A stretch of 7,698 nt of DNA, from positions 1-7,698 of the forward strand of contig JBIKLY010000113.1 in the NCBI GenBank assembly GCA_044359525.1. Direction: 5' to 3'. The notes under the pieces are model-generated. The model worked only from the letters and a program-made list of their open reading frames with translations. It searched no databases and was not told the origin of the DNA. The translations under genes and the position numbers were made by a program. Source of the DNA: CAJBIL01 sp044359525 (GTDB lineage Bacteria; Pseudomonadota; Gammaproteobacteria; Burkholderiales; Rhodocyclaceae). Of this stretch, positions 1-7,098 are shown piece after piece. Each line of letters begins with the position of its first letter. Within the stretch, counting starts at the first letter, position 1.

Positions 1-2840
1 AACTCTCCAAAAGCTTTGAACCGGCGGACATCGAACGCCGCTGGTACCCGGAATGGGAAGCCAAAGGCTACTTCGACGCCGGCCTCGACACCAGCCGCCC
101 GAACGCCCAATCCGACGCTTTCTGCATCCTGCTGCCGCCGCCCAACGTCACCGGCACGCTGCACATGGGGCACGGCTTCAACCAGGCGATCATGGACGCC
201 CTCACGCGCTATCACCGCATGCGCGGCGACAACACGCTGTGGCAGCCGGGCACCGACCACGCCGGCATCGCGACGCAGATCGTCGTCGAACGCCAGCTCG
301 ACGCGCAGGGCATCTCGCGCCACGACCTCGGCCGCGAGAAGTTCCTCGAAAAGGTCTGGGAGTGGAAGGAGTTCTCGGGCAACACCATCACCCGGCAGAT
401 GCGCCGCCTCGGCACCTCGCCGGACTGGAAGCGCGAACGCTTCACGATGGACGCCGGCCTCTCGAAGATCGTCACCGAAACCTTCGTCCGCCTGCACCAG
501 GAAGGCCTGATCTACCGCGGCAAGCGGCTGGTGAACTGGGACCCGGTGCTGCACACGGCGGTTTCCGACCTCGAAGTGGTGAGCGAGGAAGAAGACGGTT
601 TCATGTGGCACATCCGCTACCCGCTGGCCGACGGCAGCGGTTCGCTGACGGTCGCCACGACGCGCCCGGAAACCATGCTCGGCGACACCGCCGTGATGGT
701 GCATCCGGAAGATCCGCGCTACAAGGACATGATCGGCAAGGCGGTAAAACTGCCGCTCTGCGACCGCGAAATCCCGATCATCGCCGACGCCTACGTCGAC
801 CTCGACTTCGGCACCGGCTGCGTCAAGGTCACGCCAGCGCACGACTTCAATGACTATGCGGTGGGCCAGCGGCACAGCCTGCCGATCATTTCGATCCTGA
901 CGCTCGACGCGAAGATCAACGACAACGCGCCGGAGAAATATCGCGGCATGGATCGCTTCGACGCGCGCAAGGCGGTGGTCGCCGATCTCGAAGCGCTCGG
1001 CATTCTCGAAAAGACCGACAAGCACAAGCTCAAGGTGCCGCGCGGCGACCGCACCGGCGTCGTGATCGAACCGATGCTCACCGACCAGTGGTTCGTCGCG
1101 ATGACGAAACCCGGCGCCGATGGCACGAGCATCGCCGGCAAGGCGCTCGAATGCGTCGCCTCGGGCGAGATCAAGTTCGTTCCCGAGAACTGGGTCAATA
1201 CCTACAACCAGTGGCTCAACAACATTCAGGACTGGTGCATCTCGCGCCAGCTGTGGTGGGGCCACCAGATCCCGGCGTGGTACGGCGACAACGGCGAGAT
1301 TTTCGTCGCGCACGACGAAGCGGATGCCCGGGCGCAAGCCACGGCGGCCGGCTACAGCGGCGCCCTGGTGCGCGACCCGGACGTGCTCGACACCTGGTAT
1401 TCGTCGGCGCTGTGGCCGTTCTCGACGCTCGACTGGACGCCCGAGTGGCCGGAGAAATCGAATCCGGCGCTCGACCTCTATCTGCCGTCGACGGTGCTCG
1501 TCACCGGTTTCGACATCATCTTCTTCTGGGTCGCGCGCATGGTCATGATGACCAAGCACATCACCGGCAAGATCCCGTTCAAGCACGTCTACGTGCACGG
1601 CCTGATCCGCGACGCCGAAGGCCAGAAGATGAGCAAGTCGAAGGGCAACGTACTCGACCCGATCGATCTGATCGACGGCATCGACCTTGAAACACTGGTA
1701 AAAAAACGCACCACCGGCCTGATGAATCCAAACGATGCGCCGAAGATCGAGAAGCGCACGCGCAAGGAATTCCCCGAAGGCATCCAGGCCTTCGGCACCG
1801 ACGCGCTGCGCTTCACCTTCCTCTCGCTGGCCAGCCCGGGCCGCGACATCAAGTTCGACCTCTCGCGCTGCGAGGGCTACCGCAACTTCTGCAACAAGTT
1901 GTGGAACGCCACGCGCTTCGTGCTGATGCACACTGACGGGCAGGATCTCGGCCTCGACGTGTGCACGCCCGATCAGTGCTCGCCGAAGCTCAGCTTCTCG
2001 TTCGCCGACCGCTGGATCGTCAGCCGCCTGCAGCGCACCGAAGCCGAAGTGGCCAAGCACTTCGCCGACTATCGCTTCGACCTGCTGGCACGCGAAATCT
2101 ACGAATTCGTCTGGGACGAGTTCTGCGACTGGTATCTCGAACTGGCCAAGGTGCAGATCCTGAGTGGCACCGAGCAGGAAGCCCGCGCCACACGGCGCAC
2201 GCTGGCGCGTGTGCTAGAGACCGTGCTGCGCCTCGCCCACCCGCTGATCCCCTTCATCACCGAAGAGCTCTGGCAGGCCGTCGCGCCGATCGCCGGGCGC
2301 AAGACGCACGACTCGCTGATGCAGGCCGCCTACCCGAAAGCACAACCGGAGAAAATCGACGAAACCAGCGAAGCCAAGGTGCAGGCGTTGAAAGACCTGG
2401 CCTACGCCTGCCGCAATCTGCGCGGCGAGATGAACCTGTCGCCGGCGTTGAAAGTGCCGCTCGTCGCCTCGGGCAATGCCGAATCGCTCGCCGAATTCAT
2501 GCCCTACCTCAAGGCGCTGGCCAAGCTCTCCGACATGCAGATCGTCGCCGACGGCTTCGACAGCCTCGCCGAAGAGGCCAGCGCACCGGTCGCCGTGGTC
2601 GGCGAAACGCGCCTGATGCTGAAGATCGAGATCGACGTCGCCGCCGAGAAGGAGCGCCTCGCGAAAGAGATCGCCCGTCTCGAAGGCGAAATCGTCAAGG
2701 CGCAGGCCAAGCTCGGCAATGAGAGCTTCGTCGGCCGCGCACCGGCCGCAGTCGTCGACCAGGAGAAAAAACGGCTCGCCGACTTTGTGGCAACGGTCGA
2801 CAAATTGAAGCCGCAGCTCGAACGGCTAAAGCGCAACTAG
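1..2840 (+). CDS. valS: Valine--tRNA ligase (ValRS), 5' end just outside the window
   Basis: Class I aminoacyl-tRNA synthetase that charges tRNA-Val with valine in the cytoplasm and hydrolyses mischarged Thr-tRNA-Val. The frame is open from base 3 (first residues LSKSFEPADIERRWYPEW) to a TAG at 2838-2840, giving 945 visible residues; E. coli ValRS has 951. The HIGH signature appears as HMGH at 162-173 (residue 54), preceded by the PPPNVTGTL block. The CP1 editing domain starts with TTRPETMLGDTAVMVHP near 658-710 and includes GTGCVKVTPAHDFNDY near 812-856. WCISRQLWWGH and DVLDTWYSSALWPFSTLDW follow. KMSKS lies at 1626-1640 (residue 542). The C-terminal 70 or so residues are Lys/Glu-rich and heptad-like, matching the ValRS tRNA-binding coiled-coil arm. 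From family N-termini (about MELSKSFEP) I infer that only the start codon and one or two bases are missing. Codons are strongly G/C-ending. Identification is essentially certain. Confidence 0.98.
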   Translation, partial: LSKSFEPADIERRWYPEWEAKGYFDAGLDTSRPNAQSDAFCILLPPPNVTGTLHMGHGFNQAIMDALTRYHRMRGDNTLWQPGTDHAGIATQIVVERQLDAQGISRHDLGREKFLEKVWEWKEFSGNTITRQMRRLGTSPDWKRERFTMDAGLSKIVTETFVRLHQEGLIYRGKRLVNWDPVLHTAVSDLEVVSEEEDGFMWHIRYPLADGSGSLTVATTRPETMLGDTAVMVHPEDPRYKDMIGKAVKLPLCDREIPIIADAYVDLDFGTGCVKVTPAHDFNDYAVGQRHSLPIISILTLDAKINDNAPEKYRGMDRFDARKAVVADLEALGILEKTDKHKLKVPRGDRTGVVIEPMLTDQWFVAMTKPGADGTSIAGKALECVASGEIKFVPENWVNTYNQWLNNIQDWCISRQLWWGHQIPAWYGDNGEIFVAHDEADARAQATAAGYSGALVRDPDVLDTWYSSALWPFSTLDWTPEWPEKSNPALDLYLPSTVLVTGFDIIFFWVARMVMMTKHITGKIPFKHVYVHGLIRDAEGQKMSKSKGNVLDPIDLIDGIDLETLVKKRTTGLMNPNDAPKIEKRTRKEFPEGIQAFGTDALRFTFLSLASPGRDIKFDLSRCEGYRNFCNKLWNATRFVLMHTDGQDLGLDVCTPDQCSPKLSFSFADRWIVSRLQRTEAEVAKHFADYRFDLLAREIYEFVWDEFCDWYLELAKVQILSGTEQEARATRRTLARVLETVLRLAHPLIPFITEELWQAVAPIAGRKTHDSLMQAAYPKAQPEKIDETSEAKVQALKDLAYACRNLRGEMNLSPALKVPLVASGNAESLAEFMPYLKALAKLSDMQIVADGFDSLAEEASAPVAVVGETRLMLKIEIDVAAEKERLAKEIARLEGEIVKAQAKLGNESFVGRAPAAVVDQEKKRLADFVATVDKLKPQLERLKRN

Positions 2841-2920
2841 CCTGCAGGGCTTACCGAATGGCGTTCTACAACATTTTATTGATGTAGAACGCCTATCCAT
2901 GCGGGTTACAGCCTAGTTGC
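2833..2920. repeat. Nested imperfect inverted repeat filling the valS/pabBC convergent gap
   Basis: Two inverted repeats share one centre. The outer arms are GCAACTAGCCTG at 2833-2844 and CAGCCTAGTTGC at 2909-2920, complementary at 11 of 12 positions. The inner arms are perfect 11-mers at 2860-2870 and 2883-2893. The spacers between outer and inner arms are 15 bases on each side and are not complementary to one another. The left outer arm contains the last Asn codon and TAG stop of valS, and the right outer arm ends three bases before the pabBC stop. It may be a bidirectional transcription-ending structure or a decayed small palindromic element. The symmetry is read directly; the function is unknown. 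Confidence 0.6.
2860..2893. terminator. Perfect 11-bp hairpin between converging genes, possible bidirectional terminator
   Basis: GGCGTTCTACA (2860-2870) and TGTAGAACGCC (2883-2893) are exact reverse complements around a 12-base A/T-rich loop. The position, 20 bases after the valS stop and about 30 bases past the pabBC stop in the other direction, suits a shared terminator. Neither strand has a run of T after the stem (TATCCATG on plus, ATTCGGTA on minus), so it does not meet the rule for an intrinsic terminator. It could instead protect the 3' end of either mRNA. Confidence 0.45.
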
Positions 2921-2923
2921 TTA

Positions 2924-4711
2924 TCAGAAAATCAGGCGTACAGGCATCAACCCACGCAGCGCGTTGGCGACATAAATCGCCGGCGCCGACTGCAAATCCT
3001 CAAGCCGTAACAGCTGCTCAACTGCCCGCCCCGACTCGATCAACTGCCGGCGCATGACGCCCGGCAGCAGACCGCAGGCCAGCGGCGGTGTCAGCAGCAC
3101 GCCGTTACGCTCGACGAAGACATTGCTGCGCGCGCCCTCGCAAACCTCGCCGCGTGTATTGAGGAAAATTGCATCGAACACGCCGGGGCGGTCAGCCAGC
3201 GCGGCCAGCTCATGATCGTAAAGGCTGCGCGCGGTGGTCTTGTGGCGCAAGAGATAGTCACTGGCGTCAAGCGCGACACTGGCCAGCACCACCTGCAACA
3301 GCTCCCCGCCTGCTTCAGCCAGCGGTGCCGACGATACGCGGCAGGCACCATCGTGAGCCAAGGTCAAGCGGACACGGAACAAGTCTGTGCCGCAACGAAG
3401 TGCCTCGCCTTCAAGCGCCAGCAATATCTGCTGCTCGTCACAAGCGAACCCAAGCGCACGCGCAGAAGCGCTCAGACGCTCCCGATGCAAGCGCAGCAAC
3501 GGGTACCCACCGGCCTCCAGGCGCAAGGTTTCAATCAGCTCGAATCCGGGATCAAAGGCCGTCAGAAAACTCGCCTTGAGCAAGCATTCTGCGTACTCGC
3601 GGGCTGGCTCGGCGTCGATCACGATACCGCCGCCAACGCCCAGCCGTCCGTGCAGTTCTCCAGCCTCCCGTCTGAGTTCGACGGTACGAATGGCGACGTT
3701 GAAGCGACAATCGCCGCCGGGTGCAACCCAGCCAAGTGCGCCGGTATAAAGGCCGCGCTGCCAGGGCTCAAGCTCGCCAATGCGCTGCATGGCGCGGATC
3801 TTCGGTGCGCCGGTAATCGAAGCGCAAGGAAACAAGGCGCGGAATAATTCAAGCAGCGTCGCGCCGGGAAGATCGGCCGAAACGGTCGACACCATCTGCC
3901 AGAGCGTTGGATAAGCCTCGGCTGCGCATAAGGACTCAACGCGGACTTTCCCGGGCTGCGCCAAACGCCCGAGATCGTTACGTAGCAGGTCGACAATCAT
4001 GATGTTTTCAGCGCGTTCTTTCTCCGAGGCGAGCAGCGCAGCACAGCGCATTGCATCTTGCTGCGGCGATCCACCGCGCGCTGCCGTTCCCTTCATCGGC
4101 CGGGTCACGACGCGATCGCCGCAACGCTCGAAAAACAACTCGGGCGAAAATGAAAGCAAGGTCGCATCCGGCGCAGCAACATAGCCGCCATAACGCACCG
4201 GCTGGCGTTTGCGCAAAGCGGCATAGAGTGCCAGCGGATGGCCGAAAACGCGAAAATCGAGCGGAAAGGTCAGGTTGATCTGGTAGCAATCGCCGTCGAC
4301 AATCCAGCGGCGAATCTGCTCAAGTGCGCGGCCATGGCTTGCCGCATCCATCGCAAAGGAAAGCTCGGCAATACCGGCACGGCGTGCCGGCTCAGGAAGC
4401 TCAGCCAATCGTTCATCAAAAAAAGCTTCAACGGCCATTGCTGAGAGGCGTTCAGCCTGGCCAAAAACCCAGGCGTGCAACAAGGGGCGGCCCTGAACAG
4501 GCGGTGTGACGGCAGCTTCAAAACAGGCGCCCAGTGCATAATCTGCAGCCAACGCAACCCATTCGCCATCCGCCGCCGCTGCCTCGATTTGCGCAAACGT
4601 CGCAACAAGACCATCGATCGAATCACCGCAGATAACGCGCCGAAAATCGCTTAACAGGAGGGCGCAACCATCCTCGGCATCGAACAAGGCAAAGCACCCA
4701 TCGGTTTGCAT
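2924..4711 (-). CDS. pabB: Fused aminodeoxychorismate synthase component I / aminodeoxychorismate lyase (PabB-PabC)
   Basis: This 595-residue protein joins two steps of p-aminobenzoate synthesis for folate: chorismate plus ammonia to 4-amino-4-deoxychorismate, then loss of pyruvate to give pABA. Residues 1 to about 385 are a chorismate-binding domain: DCYQINLTFPLDF (141-153), SFSPELFFE (187-195), RPMKGTAARG (204-213), IVDLLRNDLGRL (239-250), SITGAPKIRAMQRIGELEP (298-316) and GDCRFNVAIRTVEL. K207 in the PMKGT motif marks aminodeoxychorismate synthase rather than anthranilate synthase, which has PIAGT. Residues from about 392 are a class IV aminotransferase fold: ETLR, LHRERL (408-413), the likely PLP lysine K491 in RHKTTARSLYDHE, and GEVCEGARSNVFV (521-533) followed by PPLACGLLPGVMRR. 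The start at 4711 places FALFD at residues 7-11, as is usual in these fusions, although no good ribosome binding site precedes it. The glutaminase partner PabA is not in the window. The gene lies 43 bases after the tusA-like gene and may be cotranscribed with it. Confidence 0.95.
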   Translation of the reverse strand: MQTDGCFALFDAEDGCALLLSDFRRVICGDSIDGLVATFAQIEAAAADGEWVALAADYALGACFEAAVTPPVQGRPLLHAWVFGQAERLSAMAVEAFFDERLAELPEPARRAGIAELSFAMDAASHGRALEQIRRWIVDGDCYQINLTFPLDFRVFGHPLALYAALRKRQPVRYGGYVAAPDATLLSFSPELFFERCGDRVVTRPMKGTAARGGSPQQDAMRCAALLASEKERAENIMIVDLLRNDLGRLAQPGKVRVESLCAAEAYPTLWQMVSTVSADLPGATLLELFRALFPCASITGAPKIRAMQRIGELEPWQRGLYTGALGWVAPGGDCRFNVAIRTVELRREAGELHGRLGVGGGIVIDAEPAREYAECLLKASFLTAFDPGFELIETLRLEAGGYPLLRLHRERLSASARALGFACDEQQILLALEGEALRCGTDLFRVRLTLAHDGACRVSSAPLAEAGGELLQVVLASVALDASDYLLRHKTTARSLYDHELAALADRPGVFDAIFLNTRGEVCEGARSNVFVERNGVLLTPPLACGLLPGVMRRQLIESGRAVEQLLRLEDLQSAPAIYVANALRGLMPVRLIF

Positions 4712-4727
4712 GATCGATCAGTTCAGA

Positions 4728-4756
4728 AAGTCGCAGCACGCGCGACAAAGCGACTT
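4728..4756 (-). other. Short inverted repeat between the tusA-like gene and pabBC
   Basis: AAGTCGC at 4728-4734 and GCGACTT at 4750-4756 are perfect 7-base inverted repeats around a 15-base loop. Read on the minus strand, the first arm overlaps the TAA stop of the tusA-like gene, and the second arm is followed by TCTGAAC rather than a U tract. It could slow or partly end transcription before pabBC, or be chance. Function is not established. Confidence 0.3.
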
Positions 4757-4982
4757 ATTTGCGCTTGAGAAAATACTCAAAAACCTTGTCAATTTCGCCG
4801 TTCGACAGCAGCTCGTTACCGGTCTGTTTGGCAAAAGCCTGGAAATCCTTGACCGAACCCGGGTCGGTGGCAAGGACATGCAACACCTGCCCGGAAGACA
4901 TTTCCGACAAAGCCTTTTTTGTACGCAGGATCGGCAGCGGGCAGTTCAGCCCTTTGACATCGAGTTCTCGATCAAAATGCAT
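4755..4982 (-). CDS. tusA: TusA/SirA-family sulfur carrier protein
   Basis: Small cytoplasmic protein of 75 residues; E. coli TusA has 81. Family members accept a persulfide sulfur from a cysteine desulfurase or rhodanese and pass it to partners. The signature is present in full: GLNCPLPILRTKKAL at 11-25, with C14 as the expected sulfur-bearing cysteine of the CPxP motif, then ATDPGSVKDFQAFAKQTGNELL at 38-59, the second half of the two-layer fold. The ATG at 4982 gives the usual start about 13 residues before the cysteine, with a weak GGAA about 6-9 bases upstream. It begins 32 bases after bepA ends, on the same strand, so it is probably cotranscribed. Known roles of this family are tRNA 2-thiouridine formation, sulfur supply for molybdenum cofactor, and sulfur oxidation in thiotrophs. 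With moaC and soxYZ across the divergent gap, the last two are the likelier roles here, but this is inference. The symbol denotes the family, not proven orthology. Confidence 0.9.
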   Translation of the reverse strand: MHFDRELDVKGLNCPLPILRTKKALSEMSSGQVLHVLATDPGSVKDFQAFAKQTGNELLSNGEIDKVFEYFLKRK

Positions 4983-5014
4983 GATGTATTCCAGAGCAAT
5001 GAGAAAGACGCATT

Positions 5015-6517
5015 TTAACCGCCATTTTTTTTCCGCTTCAATTCTTCCTGCAACTGTTTGCGCAACTCGCGCAAACGGGCATCGACTGCTGATTGCTCGT
5101 AAAAGTTACCGTCGGTGGCGCGCTGCGCGATCATCAACTGTTCGACTGCCTCGCTCAACTGCCCCTGCAACACATAGGATTCCGCCTGCGCACGATGCTG
5201 TTGCAGCTGCTTGCCAGTGGCCGCCAAGACTTTGGCCTGCAGCCCGTACAGTTTGAAATCCGAGCTGTAAAGCTGCAATTGCGCCTCGAGAAAACGCTGC
5301 GCCTGATCGTATTGACGTCCGGCCTGAAGCGCCTCGGCATAACCATAGACCAGCGATTTTGACTGCGGGTATCGTTGCAGGGCATCACGATAGATTGCCT
5401 GCGCAGTCGGCAAATCGCCTGCGGCAATCCTGATTTCCGCCGCCAGACCGGAAATCATCGGCGACGACAGCTTGAGCGCTTTCAGTACATTCATTTCGCG
5501 TTGCGCGCCCGCAAAATCCTTCGCGCGCAGCAAAGCGTAGGAAAGCCCGTAGCGGACGGCAGTTTCGGAAGAATATTTCTGTTCACGCAACTGCGTTTCC
5601 AGCTCAGCAACCGCCTCGCGTGGCGTCCCCGCCTGAGCGCGCAATTTCGCGCGCACCAGAATAAAGTCGAGGCTATCCACCACCTGCCGGTAAGGCACAT
5701 GCTGCGCGCGGTTCTGCATATCGGAAATCCGCTCGACTGTCATCGGGTGCGAGCGCATATAGACCGGCGCGTTGTTCTCGTACACCCGCCCGGCTTTTTG
5801 CAGCCGCTCGAAAAAATCTCCCATACCGCGTACATCGAAACCGGACTTCTCCAGCATCTGATAGCCAACGCGGTCCGCTTCCCGCTCGAAATCACGACTG
5901 TATGCCAACTGCGACTGAATGGCGCCAGCCTGTGCCGAAGCCATCACCCCGCCAGCCACCTGGGCATTAGAACGCACGGCGAGAAGGCCAACTGCCATCG
6001 CCACCAAAGTCGCAATGGAGTCCTGCTTTCCCTTTGAAATCTGACGGGCAAGGTGATTTTGCGTAACGTGTGATATTTCGTGCGCCACCACGCCAGCCAG
6101 TTCGGATTCGGATTGTGCCGTAAGCAGCGTTCCCGTATTGACGCCGATAAAGCCGCCGAACATGGCGAAAGCATTTACCGTGTTGTCGCGAATGGCAAAA
6201 AAGTGAAAATCGCCCGCAGGACTGGTGCTGGCAGCGACCAGCCGGTTACCAAAAGTGCGGAGGTAATCGTTGATTTCCGGATCGTCAACATAGCTCGGCT
6301 CGTGCAACCGGATATCGTTCATGATCTGTTCGCCGATCCGGCGTTCAAGCTGCGGCGAAAAATCGGCGCGGGCCGACTCACCGAGGTCGGGCAGATCATC
6401 GGCCAGGGATAAAGTCGTTACGCCAAGTGCAACGGCCACCGCCGCTGTGACAAGCAGAGGCCGTATAGCGCTGACAAATCGGAACAAAGAATTCAAGGTC
6501 TGTGCGATTACAAGCAA
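5015..6517 (-). CDS. bepA: Periplasmic M48 zinc metalloprotease with TPR repeats, BepA-like
   Basis: About 500 residues; E. coli BepA (YfgC) has 487. BepA sits in the periplasm and helps or degrades outer-membrane barrel proteins such as LptD during assembly. An N-terminal signal sequence is clear: basic FRFVSAIR, then a hydrophobic run to about residue 38, and a likely cut at SLA|DDLPDLG. The protease domain has the zinc motif HEISH at 146-150 (H146, E147, H150) and the third ligand E213 in FEREADRVGYQ. H257 in SHPMTVERISDMQNRA matches the regulatory histidine of BepA. Residues from about 285 to 470 are alanine-rich helical TPR-like repeats. The C-terminus is Lys/Arg/Glu-rich. The start is unresolved: the listed start is a TTG at 6517-6515, and in-frame TTG codons also lie at 6496-6494 and 6487-6485. 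No in-frame ATG lies between the upstream stop (TAG, 6532-6530) and the signal peptide, and no Shine-Dalgarno sequence is seen. The gene leads a probable bepA-tusA(-pabBC) transcript. Confidence 0.93.
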   Translation of the reverse strand: MLVIAQTLNSLFRFVSAIRPLLVTAAVAVALGVTTLSLADDLPDLGESARADFSPQLERRIGEQIMNDIRLHEPSYVDDPEINDYLRTFGNRLVAASTSPAGDFHFFAIRDNTVNAFAMFGGFIGVNTGTLLTAQSESELAGVVAHEISHVTQNHLARQISKGKQDSIATLVAMAVGLLAVRSNAQVAGGVMASAQAGAIQSQLAYSRDFEREADRVGYQMLEKSGFDVRGMGDFFERLQKAGRVYENNAPVYMRSHPMTVERISDMQNRAQHVPYRQVVDSLDFILVRAKLRAQAGTPREAVAELETQLREQKYSSETAVRYGLSYALLRAKDFAGAQREMNVLKALKLSSPMISGLAAEIRIAAGDLPTAQAIYRDALQRYPQSKSLVYGYAEALQAGRQYDQAQRFLEAQLQLYSSDFKLYGLQAKVLAATGKQLQQHRAQAESYVLQGQLSEAVEQLMIAQRATDGNFYEQSAVDARLRELRKQLQEELKRKKNGG

Positions 6518-6536
6518 AAAATCATGGTGCTATGAT
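6507..6536 (+). promoter_or_regulatory. Candidate extended -10 promoter for moaC-soxYZ
   Basis: TGCTATGAT at 6528-6536 fits the extended -10 pattern TGnTATAAT with one mismatch in the hexamer. ATTACA at 6507-6512, 18 bases upstream, matches four of six -35 positions. Transcription would start near 6543, leaving a leader of about 56 bases before the moaC ATG. The candidate overlaps the 5' end of the bepA reading frame. On the other strand TATCAT (6537-6532) overlaps the same -10, so the divergent bepA promoter could share this site, but its -35 (TAAACG) is poor. Prediction by eye only. Confidence 0.4.
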
Positions 6537-6598
6537 ACCGGACTCGGCCACTCCCGTTTATTTCAAGATATTTCTTCGTCAAAGCAAAATCCCAGTCA

Positions 6599-7090
6599 AT
6601 GTCCGCAAATCCGCTTACCCATTTTGATGCCGAAGGCCAGGCCCACATGGTCGATGTCGGCGAAAAATCCGAAACCTCCCGGCAGGCACGTGCCGCCGGC
6701 AGCATTTTCATGCAGCCGGAAACACTGGCCCTGATTCGCAGCGGCTCGGCCAAAAAAGGCGACGTGCTCGGCATCGCACGCATTGCCGCCATTCAAGGCG
6801 CCAAACGCACATCCGACCTCATTCCGCTGTGTCACCCGATCGCACTGACCCGGGTTGCCGTGGAATTCGAGATCGACCCGGAACGCAACGCGGTTCATTG
6901 CCTGGCAACAGCCGAATGCTTCGGCCGTACCGGCGTTGAAATGGAAGCGCTGACAGCCACCAGCGTTGGTCTGCTGACCATCTACGACATGTGCAAGGCC
7001 GTTGACCGCGGCATGCGTATCGAAAGCATTCGCCTGCTCGAAAAAATCGGCGGCAAATCGGGGCACTGGCAAGCCGCGACAGACAAATAG
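6599..7090 (+). CDS. moaC: Cyclic pyranopterin monophosphate synthase (MoaC)
   Basis: Second enzyme of molybdenum cofactor synthesis. It converts the 3',8-cyclo-GTP made by MoaA to cyclic pyranopterin monophosphate in the cytoplasm, as a hexamer of dimers. The protein has 163 residues; E. coli MoaC has 161. All the family blocks are present in order: LTHFDAEGQAHMVDVGEK (6-23), the KRTSDLIPLCHP block (69-80), FGRTGVEMEALTA (108-120) and IYDMCKAVDRGM (128-139). D130 and K133 correspond to the catalytic Asp128 and Lys131 of E. coli, with an offset of two. The ATG at 6599 is the only one that keeps the conserved N-terminus; no clear ribosome binding site precedes it. moaA, moaD and moaE are not in the window. 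The stop is 8 bases before soxY on the same strand, so the two are very likely cotranscribed. The gene is divergent from bepA. Confidence 0.97.
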   Translation: MSANPLTHFDAEGQAHMVDVGEKSETSRQARAAGSIFMQPETLALIRSGSAKKGDVLGIARIAAIQGAKRTSDLIPLCHPIALTRVAVEFEIDPERNAVHCLATAECFGRTGVEMEALTATSVGLLTIYDMCKAVDRGMRIESIRLLEKIGGKSGHWQAATDK

Positions 7091-7098
7091 GCTGACAC

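Noticed and set aside
53..2722. Long plus-strand open frames inside valS in other frames (53-853, 1088-1690, 1961-2722)
   Set aside because: They are Arg/Pro/Ala-rich, resemble no protein family, and overlap a gene whose frame is fixed by HIGH, editing and KMSKS motifs. They are the usual by-product of high GC.
3212..3847. 211-codon open frame on the plus strand opposite pabBC
   Set aside because: It has low-complexity, motif-free content and lies antisense to a well-conserved PabB domain. No ribosome binding site or neighbour supports it.
4711..4720. Ten-base palindrome TGATCGATCA touching the pabBC start codon
   Set aside because: It is made of two GATC units, which are common by chance. 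No second copy or nearby regulator supports an operator.
5025..5032. Run of eight T (A8 on the coding strand) near the bepA 3' end
   Set aside because: It encodes Lys-Lys-Asn just before the natural stop of a variable tail. A frame slip there would change only a few residues, so there is no sign of programmed frameshifting.
5375..6037. 220-codon open frame on the plus strand opposite bepA
   Set aside because: It is rich in His, Arg and Gln with no recognisable domain, and is fully antisense to the protease and TPR region.
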